From UBA1858 sp965262455 (GTDB lineage Bacteria > Pseudomonadota > Gammaproteobacteria > UBA4575): a DNA stretch of 64,000 nucleotides. Of this stretch, positions 8,360 through 18,500 are shown piece after piece (the first letter of the stretch is position 1; every line of letters starts with the position of its first letter). The notes under the pieces are model-generated. The model had not been told where the DNA came from. It saw only the letters and a program-made list of their open reading frames with translations, and did not search any database. A program made the position numbers and the translations under genes. The stretch lies in the NCBI GenBank assembly GCA_965262455.1, contig CBDHFH010000003.1, positions 186,001-250,000 on the forward strand. Direction: 5' to 3'.

Positions 8360-9178
8360 ATGTTCACAAGCAATGAGTTAAAGAACTTGAGCCTTGAAAT
8401 TAATCAAGTCGCTTGCGAGGCTGGAAATATGATACGAAAATATTTTAATTCAAGTTACGACATCGAATTAAAACATGATAAATCTCCAGTGACGACAGCC
8501 GATCTTGCGGCTAATGAGTATATTGAACAGCAACTCAGTCGCCTGACACCTGATATTCCTAGAATATCTGAAGAATCTGAAAACACAAGCTATGAAGAAC
8601 GCAAACACTGGGATACTTTTTGGTTAATCGATCCTCTGGATGGCACACGTGAATTTGTAAAAAATCGACCAGATTTCACTGTAAATATTGCACTTGTACA
8701 GCACCAACAACCCATACTAGGCGCCATCTATTTACCCATTGCAGATCAATTGTACTTCGCGACCACGGGTGATCATGCCTATCGGCAAGACCAGACCAAT
8801 ACACCTTTGGAAATTAGCGTGACGAAACAGACCAGCACAATTCCTAGGATTTGCGGCAGTCGTTATCATGCAGGCAAATCTATGCAGTCATTTCTTAATG
8901 CCGTCGGCGAGCATGAGTTAATTGCGCGTGGTAGCTCTATAAAGTCTTGCCTGATTGCTGATGGAAGTGCAGACATTTACCCAAGATTTGGTCCCACCTG
9001 GGAATGGGATACCGCGGCAGCACAATGCATAGTCGAGCAAGCTGGCGGCTACCTAACTACATTAGATATGCAGTCATTAATATATAACAAAGAGTCTTTG
9101 CTCAACCCCTCTTTCGTTGCTTTTGCAAACAAACAGCATAACTGGGATCAACCACTTAATGCGCTTAGCGCGAAATAA
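8360..9178 (+). CDS. cysQ: 3-prime(2-prime),5-prime-bisphosphate nucleotidase CysQ
   Basis: Mg-dependent phosphatase of the inositol-monophosphatase superfamily that recycles PAP to AMP during sulfate assimilation and can act on inositol phosphates. The 272 residues show metal-binding EE in SEESE near residue 70, the signature WLIDPLDGTREFVKN near 93 and the second acidic motif WEWDTAAAQCIVEQAGG near 213. ATG 8360 is chosen because the 16 codons upstream lack the family pattern. Overlaps the start of the acyltransferase gene by one base (TAATG). Confidence 0.92.
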   Translation: MFTSNELKNLSLEINQVACEAGNMIRKYFNSSYDIELKHDKSPVTTADLAANEYIEQQLSRLTPDIPRISEESENTSYEERKHWDTFWLIDPLDGTREFVKNRPDFTVNIALVQHQQPILGAIYLPIADQLYFATTGDHAYRQDQTNTPLEISVTKQTSTIPRICGSRYHAGKSMQSFLNAVGEHELIARGSSIKSCLIADGSADIYPRFGPTWEWDTAAAQCIVEQAGGYLTTLDMQSLIYNKESLLNPSFVAFANKQHNWDQPLNALSAK

Positions 9179-10017
9179 TGATATTTCAAGCTATTTCCAA
9201 GCTGCCATTTCCTGCGCTGTATTCAGTTTCTAATATTGCCGCATTTTTGTTATTTCATGTGGCACGTTATCGTCGCGAGGTTAGTTTTAAAAATCTCAAA
9301 CGCGCATTCCCAAATAAGTCTATCCAAGATATTAAACATATACAGAAAGCAGCCTACTTGCATTTAACAGATTCATTTTTAGAAATCCTAAAAGCAAAGA
9401 ATATTTCTGATGATGAAGTCAATGAACGAGTAGTACTAAGTAACTTTGATGAAGTCGAACAGCTTATAAATAACGGCAAATCAATTTTTTTTCTCACTGC
9501 TCACACAGCACCCTCAGAATGGGTGGCTTTTGCAGTATCGCTAAAATTTAATTGCCTAATTGACCCTGTGTACAAACCGATTCACTCCAAACGCCTGGAT
9601 GAATTTGTTTTTTCTGCACGTTCCAGCCATCAAGGAACTCCTATTCCTTATAAAAAGTTAGCCAAAGACGTAATTTTAAGAAAAGGCGTACAACGTTCTA
9701 TTGCGATGCTGGCAGATTTAGAACCGCGCTCACGTGACCAAGCACTGGAAGTCGAATTCCTCAATCAATCAACCCGTTTTTTCCTTGGCAGTGAGCGGGT
9801 CATTAAACTAACCGACTTCCCAGTATTTTTTATTGGCATAAAAAAATTAAGCCGAGGGCATTACCAGGCTTATGCTGAAAAAATTACTGATATACCCAAA
9901 GAGTTGGCTGCAGAGACACTCACTCGCAAATATGCAAAGTGTGTAGAAAAAATAATATTACAAAACCCTTCGGCCTGGTTATGGACACATAAACGCTGGA
10001 AACATGCAGCTATTTAA
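9178..10017 (+). CDS. LpxL/HtrB-like lipid A acyltransferase
   Basis: Member of the lysophospholipid/lipid A acyltransferase family, inner-membrane enzymes that transfer a secondary acyl chain to lipid A on the cytosolic face. The 279 residues start with a hydrophobic anchor (LYSVSNIAAFLLFHVARYRREV), followed by the NLKRAFPN family turn, the catalytic H-x4-E box HTAPSEW near residue 109, DPVYKPIHSKRLDEF and the C-terminal AWLWTHKRWK. Somewhat short and the H-x4-E box is atypical (usual form HFGNWE), so acyl donor and substrate are uncertain. Translationally coupled to cysQ. Confidence 0.85.
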   Translation: MIFQAISKLPFPALYSVSNIAAFLLFHVARYRREVSFKNLKRAFPNKSIQDIKHIQKAAYLHLTDSFLEILKAKNISDDEVNERVVLSNFDEVEQLINNGKSIFFLTAHTAPSEWVAFAVSLKFNCLIDPVYKPIHSKRLDEFVFSARSSHQGTPIPYKKLAKDVILRKGVQRSIAMLADLEPRSRDQALEVEFLNQSTRFFLGSERVIKLTDFPVFFIGIKKLSRGHYQAYAEKITDIPKELAAETLTRKYAKCVEKIILQNPSAWLWTHKRWKHAAI

Positions 10018-10423
10018 CAAAAGCAGGCAGAGGGCCATCTAAATACCAAGCACCTGTCGTCTCATCTCTCCACCAATTTTGCTGATCACGAATATTATGT
10101 ACGCTATTTACTCTTTCATGGTAATAAGAGATTTCAGCAAGTACTACAGCCTCATCATTAGTTTCATTCAGCACCATGGAGCTCACTTCGTATTTTGTCA
10201 CTCTTATTTCATTGAGTAGCTGCATGTCGAGATTTATGTCACCACCCTCACGCAATTTAATATATTTGGCAGCATCCTCATAAGCTTTCCAGCGTATTAA
10301 CTTGCCATAGGCTTTAGCATTCATTCTAAGCGACTCAGCACTTTTTGTAGGGCTGCTGTTGCAAGCATTCAATGTGCCAAAAATAAATATACTACTGATA
10401 ACGATTAACAATAATTTTTTCAT
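10010..10423 (-). CDS. Small lipoprotein of unknown function
   Basis: 137 residues starting at an ATG at 10423 with a lipoprotein signal peptide: MKKLLLIVISSIFIFG followed by lipobox LNAC near residue 20. The mature part (KSAESLRMNAKAYGKLIRWKAY, then KVSSMV..DEAVVLAEISYYHER, QQNWWRDE and GAWYLDGPLP) resembles small periplasmic lipoproteins found in many gammaproteobacteria, with no assigned role. Its last codons overlap the last codons of the convergent acyltransferase gene by 8 bases. It follows aas at 40 bases on the same strand. Confidence 0.8.
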   Translation of the reverse strand: MKKLLLIVISSIFIFGTLNACNSSPTKSAESLRMNAKAYGKLIRWKAYEDAAKYIKLREGGDINLDMQLLNEIRVTKYEVSSMVLNETNDEAVVLAEISYYHERVNSVHNIRDQQNWWRDETTGAWYLDGPLPAFVK

Positions 10424-10463
10424 AATAAATCCAGTACAGCTGATTATTGATTGCAATAAATGA

Positions 10464-13400
10464 TTAGGCTTTTTCCAGTGCTAACGTTTGAATACTATTA
10501 TAATCTAACTTGCCTGTACCCAATACAGGCATTTCATTGACATTAATGATGACTCTAGGTGTCATAATTTCTGCGCCTCCTTGATCGGCAATATATTCTT
10601 GCAACTTTTTTCGCTCAGCAACTTCTCTGGTTGTGACCAGCACTAATTTTTCACCTTTCCTTTCATCATCAATGGCACATACACAATGCACCTCATCTGG
10701 CCATAGTGCACTAACCCAAGCTTCGACTTGAGTCAGTGATACCATTTCCCCACCAATTTTTGCAAAGCGTTTGGCACGCCCTAGTATAGTAATAAAGCCT
10801 TCTTCATCTATATCAACAATATCTCCGGTATCATGCCAACGGTCTTTCACCGGTTCTAATATGCCTGGATTTTCAGCACGCAAGTAGCCCATCATAATAT
10901 TGTTGCCCTGTACCCATAAACGTCCGCCTTGCTCAATACCAGGAATAGGCTCCAGTTTGGCTTCAATGCCTGGAAACAGTCTCCCTACGGTGCCGAATTT
11001 ACTGTGACTGTAATTATTGATACTTAATGCCGGAGACGTTTCAGTCACACCATAGCCTTCAAATATTCTTACGCCAAACTTTTCTACCCAGTTATCACGC
11101 GTGGAGGCCTTAAGTTTCTCAGCACCTGCTATCACGTAGCGTGTAAATTGAAAATCTTCTGGGTCTGCATGTTTGGCATAACCACTTAGAAATGTATCGG
11201 TTCCGAACATCACTGTTGACTTAGTATCGTAAGCCAGTTCCGGGACGATTTTGTAATGCAAGGGCGAGGGATACAAAAACGTCTTGATGCCACTTGATAT
11301 TGGCAGCGCCAATCCCACGCCCAAACCAAATGAGTGGAATACCGGCAGCGCATTGAAAAATTTATCTTTCGAGGAAAAATCCAAGCACGCTTTCACTTGC
11401 GCTTGATTTGAAAGTAAATTGTTATGACTTAATACGACCCCTTTGGGCGACCCTTCTGAGCCCGATGTAAATAAAATCACAGCAGCTTCATGATTAGCGT
11501 TCTGATGATTTAGCAAGCCTATTTTAGTTTTTACTTTGCACAAGCCGATCAGCTTATCTATAGCGCCTATGTCTTTCTTTATATCCTCTAGATAGACTAT
11601 ATTTACTTTTGTTTGTAGTGCTTGCTCAAGTTCCTCAAGTTGCGCTACTTCTATAAATTTACGTGATGTTATGACCGTTTTTAGTTGTGCCGTTTCAATT
11701 GCTGATAGCAGACTATTTTTCCCCACGGTGAAATTCAACATTGCAGGCACTGCACCCAAGGCTTGCAGTGCATAGAAACTTACCGCAGTTGCAATCGCAT
11801 TGGGCAATAATAATCCTACGTTCTCGCGTCGCGTAACATACTGGGATAGCTTACGTGCAAGCACAACACTGCCTAATAATAGGCGCCCCAAGGAAATTGG
11901 TTTACGCTCAATATCCTCTAGTACTTCATGATCAGATCCATATATTGTCTGCGCATCACATAATGTATCAAACAGCCTGCCGTCAGTATTGCTGGTGCGA
12001 TACATCATTTCTGTCATTACATCATAGATACTTCGTCTAAGCGCGAGCTTACGTTGCGCCCCTCGCACGTGATCAGGAATATTCATAGCAACAGGCGGGC
12101 AAATGGTAATGGTAATTTTTGGCAGCCATTTGAGCTTTACCAAACCTTTTAAGCGCCCAAAAACTGTATACTGCGCGCCGTCTATACGTACTGGCAGTAA
12201 TTTCGCACGGCCCAATTCTGCTATTTTGCCCGGTCCCTCGTATACCTTCATTAATGCTCCGTGCTCGGTTATTCGCCCCTCAGGAAAAATTACAACTTTA
12301 CGACCACTGCGAAGCATTTTGACCAAGCCTTTAACTGCCATAGGCTGGGTGGGGTCAAGCGGATACATTTCAAAAAATTGCGTGAAGATTTTAGCCCACC
12401 ATTTTTTATTTACATTGGTATTGATGGCAAACACAGGCATTTCCGGCATGTAGGTCATCATTAAAGGACCATCTAAAAATGACGTATGATTGGGAAGTAT
12501 CACGTAAGGTGCGCCATCCGAGGGGTAGTGCTCCAAGCCTTTAACCTCAACACGATAAAGTAATTTAAATATAATCCTGCCGAGTGTCTTTAATGTTTGT
12601 TTGGGTATGATTTTCATAATATATATCGCCACAAAAAAATTAAGAATAGCTAACATCCAGAATAAATCGGGAATTGCAAATCCAGCACTTAAAACGGTAA
12701 TCACTAGTATCGATGCTACGACCATGAACATAGCATTGGATATATTGTTGGCAGCTATCGTGCGGGCACGCAGCTTATCTGCAACTCTTTTTTGCAATAA
12801 AGTATATAAAGGAACAATATAGAAACCTGCGGCTACCGACAGTAGCAGCATGTCTATCATCACTCTCCAGTGCTGTATATCAGATACAAATATTGATAAT
12901 GTTTTTAGCTGAGGTGCTTGAGGTTGATTGGCAATGTTATTCAGAATTAAATACAGATCCAGGCTTAATAGCGACATAGCGATACCTGCATAAGGCACCA
13001 GCCGAGCACTGATTTCCCCCGCCATCGTCTTGCTACATAACATGGACCCTACACCAATACCAATTGTGAACATAACCAACAGCAACACAGCTACTTGTTC
13101 ATTTGCGTTAAACACATCCGAAGTTAACGGATTCAACTGCGACTGGATAACGTAACCAATAAACCAGAACCATGAAATTGCAAATATTAGCCTTCTGATT
13201 TCCCAATGCTTTATACCCAGCATATAAACACTGAATGTTTGCTTGAAAATATTTGCGCTGAGCTTCAGATTTGGATTTGAGCTGCTTAACTTAGGTATAA
13301 AGAAACTACTCAACCAACCGATTGACGCAGTCACCAGTAGTATCGAGGTAATCGTCTTATTCCCATGATCGCCTAGTATCAATAATCCACCAATAATTGT

Positions 13401-13880
13401 CCCTAATAATATTGATAGAAAGGTGCCTGCTTCAACCAGCGCATTACCATTGAGTAATTCTTTTTCTGCTAATAACTCAGGCAATATTCCATATTTTGAA
13501 GGTCCAAATAAGGCCGATTGTAATCCTGCCAAACCTAAACATATAAATAGAACATTTACATGATTATAAATAAATGCATAACTCGCAATGCTCAGTATTA
13601 GTAACTCAAATGCTTTTATAAATCTAATGAGTTTATGTTTGGCAAATTTATCTGCCAGTAAGCCACCAAATGCAGAAAACAGAAAGAAGGGCAGAATAAA
13701 TATTCCTGCGGCTAGCATGTTTAGTATAGATGCTTCAACACCTATTTGTTCTGAGAATTTGTAAGTAATTAAAATTAGCAGCGCAGACTTAAATACATTA
13801 TCACTGAACGCACCTAAGAATTGCACGCAGAATAATGGTGCAAAGCGTTTAGTCTTGAATAAGTGAAATATACCAGCCAT
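10464..13880 (-). CDS. aas: Aas-type fusion: MFS flippase + PlsC acyltransferase + acyl-ACP synthetase
   Basis: A 1138-residue inner-membrane protein joining three parts. Residues about 1-420 form an LplT-like MFS transporter with twelve hydrophobic segments; about 430-620 is a PlsC acyltransferase with NHTSFLDG (H-x4-D) and FPEGR; about 650-1138 is an AMP-forming acyl ligase with ILFTSGSEGSPKGVV, YGVTETSP and a C-terminal GTGKLDYNSIQ lysine motif. This set imports lysophospholipid and re-acylates it. In E. coli LplT and Aas are separate; the fused form is widespread elsewhere. It starts 7 bases after tetR, so the TetR protein probably regulates it. Confidence 0.92.
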   Translation of the reverse strand: MAGIFHLFKTKRFAPLFCVQFLGAFSDNVFKSALLILITYKFSEQIGVEASILNMLAAGIFILPFFLFSAFGGLLADKFAKHKLIRFIKAFELLILSIASYAFIYNHVNVLFICLGLAGLQSALFGPSKYGILPELLAEKELLNGNALVEAGTFLSILLGTIIGGLLILGDHGNKTITSILLVTASIGWLSSFFIPKLSSSNPNLKLSANIFKQTFSVYMLGIKHWEIRRLIFAISWFWFIGYVIQSQLNPLTSDVFNANEQVAVLLLVMFTIGIGVGSMLCSKTMAGEISARLVPYAGIAMSLLSLDLYLILNNIANQPQAPQLKTLSIFVSDIQHWRVMIDMLLLSVAAGFYIVPLYTLLQKRVADKLRARTIAANNISNAMFMVVASILVITVLSAGFAIPDLFWMLAILNFFVAIYIMKIIPKQTLKTLGRIIFKLLYRVEVKGLEHYPSDGAPYVILPNHTSFLDGPLMMTYMPEMPVFAINTNVNKKWWAKIFTQFFEMYPLDPTQPMAVKGLVKMLRSGRKVVIFPEGRITEHGALMKVYEGPGKIAELGRAKLLPVRIDGAQYTVFGRLKGLVKLKWLPKITITICPPVAMNIPDHVRGAQRKLALRRSIYDVMTEMMYRTSNTDGRLFDTLCDAQTIYGSDHEVLEDIERKPISLGRLLLGSVVLARKLSQYVTRRENVGLLLPNAIATAVSFYALQALGAVPAMLNFTVGKNSLLSAIETAQLKTVITSRKFIEVAQLEELEQALQTKVNIVYLEDIKKDIGAIDKLIGLCKVKTKIGLLNHQNANHEAAVILFTSGSEGSPKGVVLSHNNLLSNQAQVKACLDFSSKDKFFNALPVFHSFGLGVGLALPISSGIKTFLYPSPLHYKIVPELAYDTKSTVMFGTDTFLSGYAKHADPEDFQFTRYVIAGAEKLKASTRDNWVEKFGVRIFEGYGVTETSPALSINNYSHSKFGTVGRLFPGIEAKLEPIPGIEQGGRLWVQGNNIMMGYLRAENPGILEPVKDRWHDTGDIVDIDEEGFITILGRAKRFAKIGGEMVSLTQVEAWVSALWPDEVHCVCAIDDERKGEKLVLVTTREVAERKKLQEYIADQGGAEIMTPRVIINVNEMPVLGTGKLDYNSIQTLALEKA

Positions 13881-13886
13881 GTGATT

Positions 13887-14447
13887 TTACACGTTCGTTG
13901 CAAGCATATTGATTATGGTGTTTGAAACTAGTCGTTTATGCGCGACTAGAGAGCCATCAATCCTGCCGTATATTTTATTGATACCGATCTGGTGTACAGC
14001 TCCCATCACCATTGCAGCAATCACCGATACGTTGTTTTGTTGTATTTCATTACTCGCCATTAATTCTTCTATAATAGATATTACGACGTTGTATGGCGTT
14101 ATCGATGTGGCTTTTACTTTACTCATGTGTGTATGTTGTGAGGTTAAGTAATATTTAAACATTAGCCAGTCGTTATCTGCCAATGTCAAAAAGCATTCCA
14201 CGAGTGCTTCAACTTTATTTAGCAATGTCGTTTGCTTGTCAGTTGCTTGCATCAACTGCTGTGCCAGCTGCTGGTGGTATTCATCAAAAATTTGCCAAGC
14301 CAATTCATCTTTGCTGGGAAAGTATCGATAAATAGAGCCTTCAGAGACACTCGCGCGGCTGGCGATCTCTTTTGTTGTAGTGCGTGCGATGCCCTGGTGA
14401 ATGAATAGGGTGACGGCTGAGGTAACAATTTTTTCCCTAGTGCTCAT
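13887..14447 (-). CDS. TetR-family transcriptional regulator
   Basis: 186 residues from the ATG at 14447 (MSTREK). The N-terminal helix-turn-helix is clear: IVTSAVTLFIHQGIARTT, then TKEIASRASVSEGSIYRYFPSKDELAWQIF. The C-terminal ligand domain is not assignable to a known effector. It is co-directional with aas (7-base gap) and divergent from the IsdG-like gene; a palindrome immediately upstream of its start is the likely operator. Given aas, a fatty-acid or lysolipid ligand is a reasonable guess. Confidence 0.9.
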   Translation of the reverse strand: MSTREKIVTSAVTLFIHQGIARTTTKEIASRASVSEGSIYRYFPSKDELAWQIFDEYHQQLAQQLMQATDKQTTLLNKVEALVECFLTLADNDWLMFKYYLTSQHTHMSKVKATSITPYNVVISIIEELMASNEIQQNNVSVIAAMVMGAVHQIGINKIYGRIDGSLVAHKRLVSNTIINMLATNV

Positions 14448-14461
14448 GGCGCAATATTGTA

Positions 14462-14475
14462 AGTGAGCACTCACT
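14462..14475. promoter_or_regulatory. Probable TetR operator palindrome
   Basis: AGTGAG at 14462-14467 and CTCACT at 14470-14475 form a perfect inverted repeat with a two-base centre. It lies 15 bases upstream of the tetR start and about 80 bases before the divergent IsdG-like gene. GTGAG-type arms are typical of TetR operators, so self-regulation and control of both genes is inferred. Confidence 0.6.
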
Positions 14476-14555
14476 CATTTGCAAGATTATCAATTATACG
14501 CCAAAATCCAAGAATAAATTTATATATAAGTTATTATTTTTATTGGAGTTTATTT

Positions 14556-14876
14556 ATGCACGTTGTAACAAATCGTGTCTTTGTTCATGCCGATTGGCAG
14601 CAAGAATTTGAAAGACGCTTCGAACAAAGAGCTGGGCAAATTGACAAACAACCAGGCTTTAAACGCATGCAAATTCATAAACCGGTATCAAATGAGTCAC
14701 CCTATGTTGTGTACACAGAGTGGGAAAGTGAGAGTGCATTTAAGCAATGGGTAGGCAGTGATGACTTCAAACTTGCTCACCAAAACCCTATGCCAGAAGA
14801 GGCCTTCACACAAAAGGGGGCACTTGAACAACACATTATCATTATTCAAGCATGTGCAGATGATCCTAAAAACTAG
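14556..14876 (+). CDS. IsdG-like heme-degrading / antibiotic-biosynthesis monooxygenase
   Basis: A 106-residue dimeric ferredoxin-like protein of the ABM fold. It keeps the three residues that define IsdG/IsdI heme oxygenases at matching spacing: N6 (VTNRVFV), W65 (KQWVGSDDF) and H75 (FKLAH), plus PGFKRMQIHKP. This suggests cytosolic heme degradation with iron release, rather than a quinone-forming monooxygenase. RBS TGGAG precedes the ATG at 14556; the longer open frame upstream reaches into the operator. Divergent from tetR. Its TAG stop overlaps the TAG stop of the convergent gene through the shared palindrome CTAG. Confidence 0.75.
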   Translation: MHVVTNRVFVHADWQQEFERRFEQRAGQIDKQPGFKRMQIHKPVSNESPYVVYTEWESESAFKQWVGSDDFKLAHQNPMPEEAFTQKGALEQHIIIIQACADDPKN

Positions 14877-15106
14877 GCCAACTCATCTAATAAGGTCCCA
14901 ACTAATGAGTCTGCGACGGCAATAACTTTCGCAGAAGCTTCAACCGTTTGTTGCGCTTGTTTTACTTCTACAAGGTTATCGACTATAGAATTAGTGCTGA
15001 TTAATTCTGCATTTTTTGCAGACGCAATTTGACCTGCAGCGCGACCAAATTGGTCAAGTCCGCCCTGCACTCCTTGTATTCCTGCCTGTAGAATAGCATC
15101 TGACAT
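14873..15106 (-). CDS. Small flagellar-rod-like (FlgC/FlgE terminal helix) protein
   Basis: 77 residues that look like the two ends of a flagellar axial protein joined together: ILQAGIQGVQGGLDQFGRAAGQIASA at the N-terminus, like the rod/hook N-terminal helix, and NLVEVKQAQQTVEASAKVIAVADSLVGTLLDELA at the C-terminus, like the FlgC/FlgE/FlgG C-terminal helix. The middle domain is absent. Similar mini-proteins occur away from flagellar operons in several gammaproteobacteria and their role is unknown. No other flagellar gene is in the window. A CRP-type site lies about 80 bases upstream. Confidence 0.65.
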   Translation of the reverse strand: MSDAILQAGIQGVQGGLDQFGRAAGQIASAKNAELISTNSIVDNLVEVKQAQQTVEASAKVIAVADSLVGTLLDELA

Positions 15107-15187
15107 AATTATTCTGCCTTTAACAAGTAATGGCCTGACTTTTATATCTGCTGATATTTAAACTTCTGAACACATAATTATGTAAAG

Positions 15188-15203
15188 TGTGATTGCGCTC
15201 ACA
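15188..15203. promoter_or_regulatory. CRP/Vfr-type binding site
   Basis: TGTGA-TTGCGC-TCACA, a perfect match to the symmetric CRP consensus with the right 6-base centre. It is about 80 bases upstream of the minus-strand flagellar-rod-like gene and within the gap after the GlsB/YeaQ-type gene, so activation of the former is the simplest reading. Binding by CRP or Vfr is inferred from the motif only. Confidence 0.65.
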
Positions 15204-15235
15204 TTCTCATGTGAATTTACCCGCGCTGTAGTGAT

Positions 15236-15484
15236 TTAACGAGTTACCAATTCGTAAATCACTAACAATATAATTGCACCCAGGGTTGCTAAACCAATAC
15301 TCATGAGATTAAAGCCAGTCACTGCACCAATCCCCAATTGGCCGCCAATAAACCCACCAATCATTGCGCCTGCTATGCCTAGTACCATGGTGACAAATAT
15401 TCCACCCGGCTGTTTACCTGGCATTACCCATTTGGCTAGCGCTCCAACTAACAAGCCCAAAAATATGGAAGTAAATAATCCCAC
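15236..15484 (-). CDS. GlsB/YeaQ/YmgE-family stress membrane protein
   Basis: 82-residue inner-membrane protein with three hydrophobic segments and the family pattern: LGLLVGALAKWVMPGKQPGG near residue 8, then LGIAGAMIGGFIGG and a final ATLGAIILLVIYELV. The family (often called transglycosylase-associated) is induced by stress in many bacteria and has no known reaction. RBS AGGAGA precedes the ATG. It lies between the DUF11 operon and the small rod-like gene on the same strand. Confidence 0.9.
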   Translation of the reverse strand: MGLFTSIFLGLLVGALAKWVMPGKQPGGIFVTMVLGIAGAMIGGFIGGQLGIGAVTGFNLMSIGLATLGAIILLVIYELVTR

Positions 15485-15527
15485 TGAATCTCTCCTATTA
15501 TTTTTTATATGTTGGCAATAGACAGCA

Positions 15528-18500
15528 CTATTTTTTCAGCAAATTCGAGAGTGAATGCTTATCGAATTTAAAGCGCATTTTTACAAACGGTCCATTGGCA
15601 GTGTACTCCGACTGAGAAAAATCCTCATCTTCAAAGCCGTCAATATTGTAGCCGATACTTAGCCAAAGATTTTTATATACATTAACACCCAGCGATGGCC
15701 CTAATGAATAACGATAATTATCTGAGTTACTCGAATACAAAATATCTCCATGAAGTGATAAGTCTAATCGCTCATGCAAATCGTATATATACTGAAATCC
15801 TAACAGTTGAGTAAAGCCATCATATTCCTCACCATCTATATTATCCAAGTTATATTTCACACCCCAGTGGGTGGCAAATTGTTGTTGCTTGTCTATGGTG
15901 TAGTTAAGATTCAAATTATTCACGACTTTACGCGAACGTACTCGCGAGTCATCACCTGTCGTTTTATCGTAGGTTAAATCCATGCGATTTAGTACTGTCC
16001 ATGGACTAAAATCTGGACGATAAGCAACACCATAACTTATATCAAGTTGCGCACTGTCATTGCCTGAGCGAGCATCTGTTTCAAATGCTTGCATATCGAA
16101 TGACATCCCAAAGCCAGTACTTTCTTCACGATAGAAACCAATAAACATACTACGCTGTATATCAGCATCACTAGTTCGATACTCTGCTCTAGTCGCGGCA
16201 GACCATGTCGTTTGTGTGTAATTCGCACCGACCGAGCCGGCAGTAAAATCATCACTCACTGTGCCGGAGGACAAAGGCACATTTTCATTCAATGGCTCGC
16301 CTCCAGGATCGCGCAAGGTATCAGACCTGTCCAAACTGAAATCTAAACGTAACTTATCGTTGACTTGCCATCCTTGAATTAATCCTAAATTACTAAATGT
16401 TCGTGCGCCTTGTTCACTTGATTGTTGTTCTACTGAAGTATTAATTGTTGCCTCACTCCATGGGGTCAAGCGTGTGCCTATTCTTGATGTATTTGTATCT
16501 TGGTCTTCACCCTGGGTGTACTCATGTTCGGCAAACAATTCTGTGACTTCGTTGAGTTTATAATCAACGCCACCTAGCAGTCGGGTTGGGTAATCGACGG
16601 AATTATCATTTGATAATTCTACTTCAGTGGCTGCTCGCAGCTGCACACGACTATTAAACAGATATCTTGATGCACGACCGGTTGCCTGAACTGAAGTATT
16701 ATTATCTTGATCAGATAGCTTATCCTTGGCATAGCGCAATCCTGTTGCAAGTTGGTACTGTTGCGCGACCTTTTCAACCTCACCAGCGACTACGGTGCGC
16801 TTATTATTTTCAGACAGCACTTCATCACGATAGGCTTCGCTATTGACGTTCAGTGTGTCTGTAAGCTTATAGCGCGCGTCCAGACCATAACGTTTACTGC
16901 CATTATTATTTGCACTTTGCTGCTCCAGTCCAAATGAGCCCGACTGACGTCTAAAGTAAACGTTAGCATCTGTACGTAATGAGCGATGCTCCAGCTCTGC
17001 AAGATAAGCACTGCCGTTATCACTATTATCGTTAGTCTTCGTCTTACTTGTAGCTGCTTCGACTTGAAGTGTTGTTTGTGCAGTAAGCTTATACTCAGCA
17101 TCAAGGCCTACCAAATGCCCTTTTGTCTGAGTGTCACCCTGCGTTACAGCACTAACACCCAATTGAGATTTTTTATCTTCACTGAATATCGCTGCACGAC
17201 CACCCGCCGTTACCTGCCTGTCATTAGCTCCTGACACCTCATAATCGGCAACAATATATATAGGATTTAAATTCTGATCACGACTTTGTATGGGTTGCTT
17301 AAAGAATAACGTGCCGTTCACTGTGTCGATACTATAATCAACAAACTGATTCAGCTCTTGCTGTTCAATGATTTGTTGCGGCCTAAATCGATCTCGAGTT
17401 TCTAGACGTATTTTCTCGCTGTTAATAATGATATTTCCATTTGATAAACGATACAGCCCTGATGTGCCATTGCCCTGTATCTCATCACGTACAAATATTT
17501 GATCGGTATCTGCTGCAAATGCATTCACGCCAATATTATCACTTTCATATTCACTCTTTATCCCCGTCATGCTGCGACTGTAACGTGACAATTCTGTCGT
17601 GGTTAAGTCCGAATCGAAATCACCAAATAAAGCATAGAATTGTTGTTTTTCAATTTTTACATATAATTTTCTGGCACTTGCTGCATCAAACTGTTGCTCA
17701 GTTGCATCGCCATATAAAGTATAATATTCATCTGGGTCTATAGTTTGAAACAGTCGTTCTGAAGAGTTGCGCTCCTTGCGTTCTGAATCATAAGCAAGTG
17801 TTAATAACCATTTGCCTTTAACTTTACCTTTTCCATAAAACGCCAATCTACCGTCTTCATACAAATTTTCTTCATGCTGGTGTTCATCTAATGCTTTTTG
17901 ATTACCAGACACATTGTTATACCCTGCCATTCCTTCCGCGAGCCCGACTAAGATCCATTCTTCTTGTTGCGCACTAAGCCATGCTGTCAATGTCTGTTGA
18001 CGTTCATCAATAAAATTAAAGTCTAGTTTGACCTTTCCACTTCTGGTGGAAGGCTCTAACCTGATGTATGCAATACCATTTGTTTCAATTTTGTATCGTG
18101 TCTTTCCTTTAGCAAGACCTGTTAGCGGACGTTTTTCCAACTCATCAGCAAGTGCTGCATCTTGATACTCAGGCGATAATTGATATTCACCTACCACTCC
18201 AGGTCGTGCAGGATGCCCCCATTTATCTAGCAGCTTCACAGCAATAATAATTGGACTCCTACCATCGGCTATTAACTGCGAGTGTTGAGGTTGTATAATC
18301 GCTTCGACAGGTTGACCGGAGAGATGTACATGCTTACTAATACGCTGCAGCTCTTTTTCATTCGCATCATAGATAATTGCTTGCAGTTGATTATCGCCTT
18401 CTTCGACATCTACACCACGCCAGCGAGCAATTATTTTTTCACCATCAGTGCTTACTATTTTTTTATCCAAGTTAAGCGGACTAACTTCAACGTCATTTAA

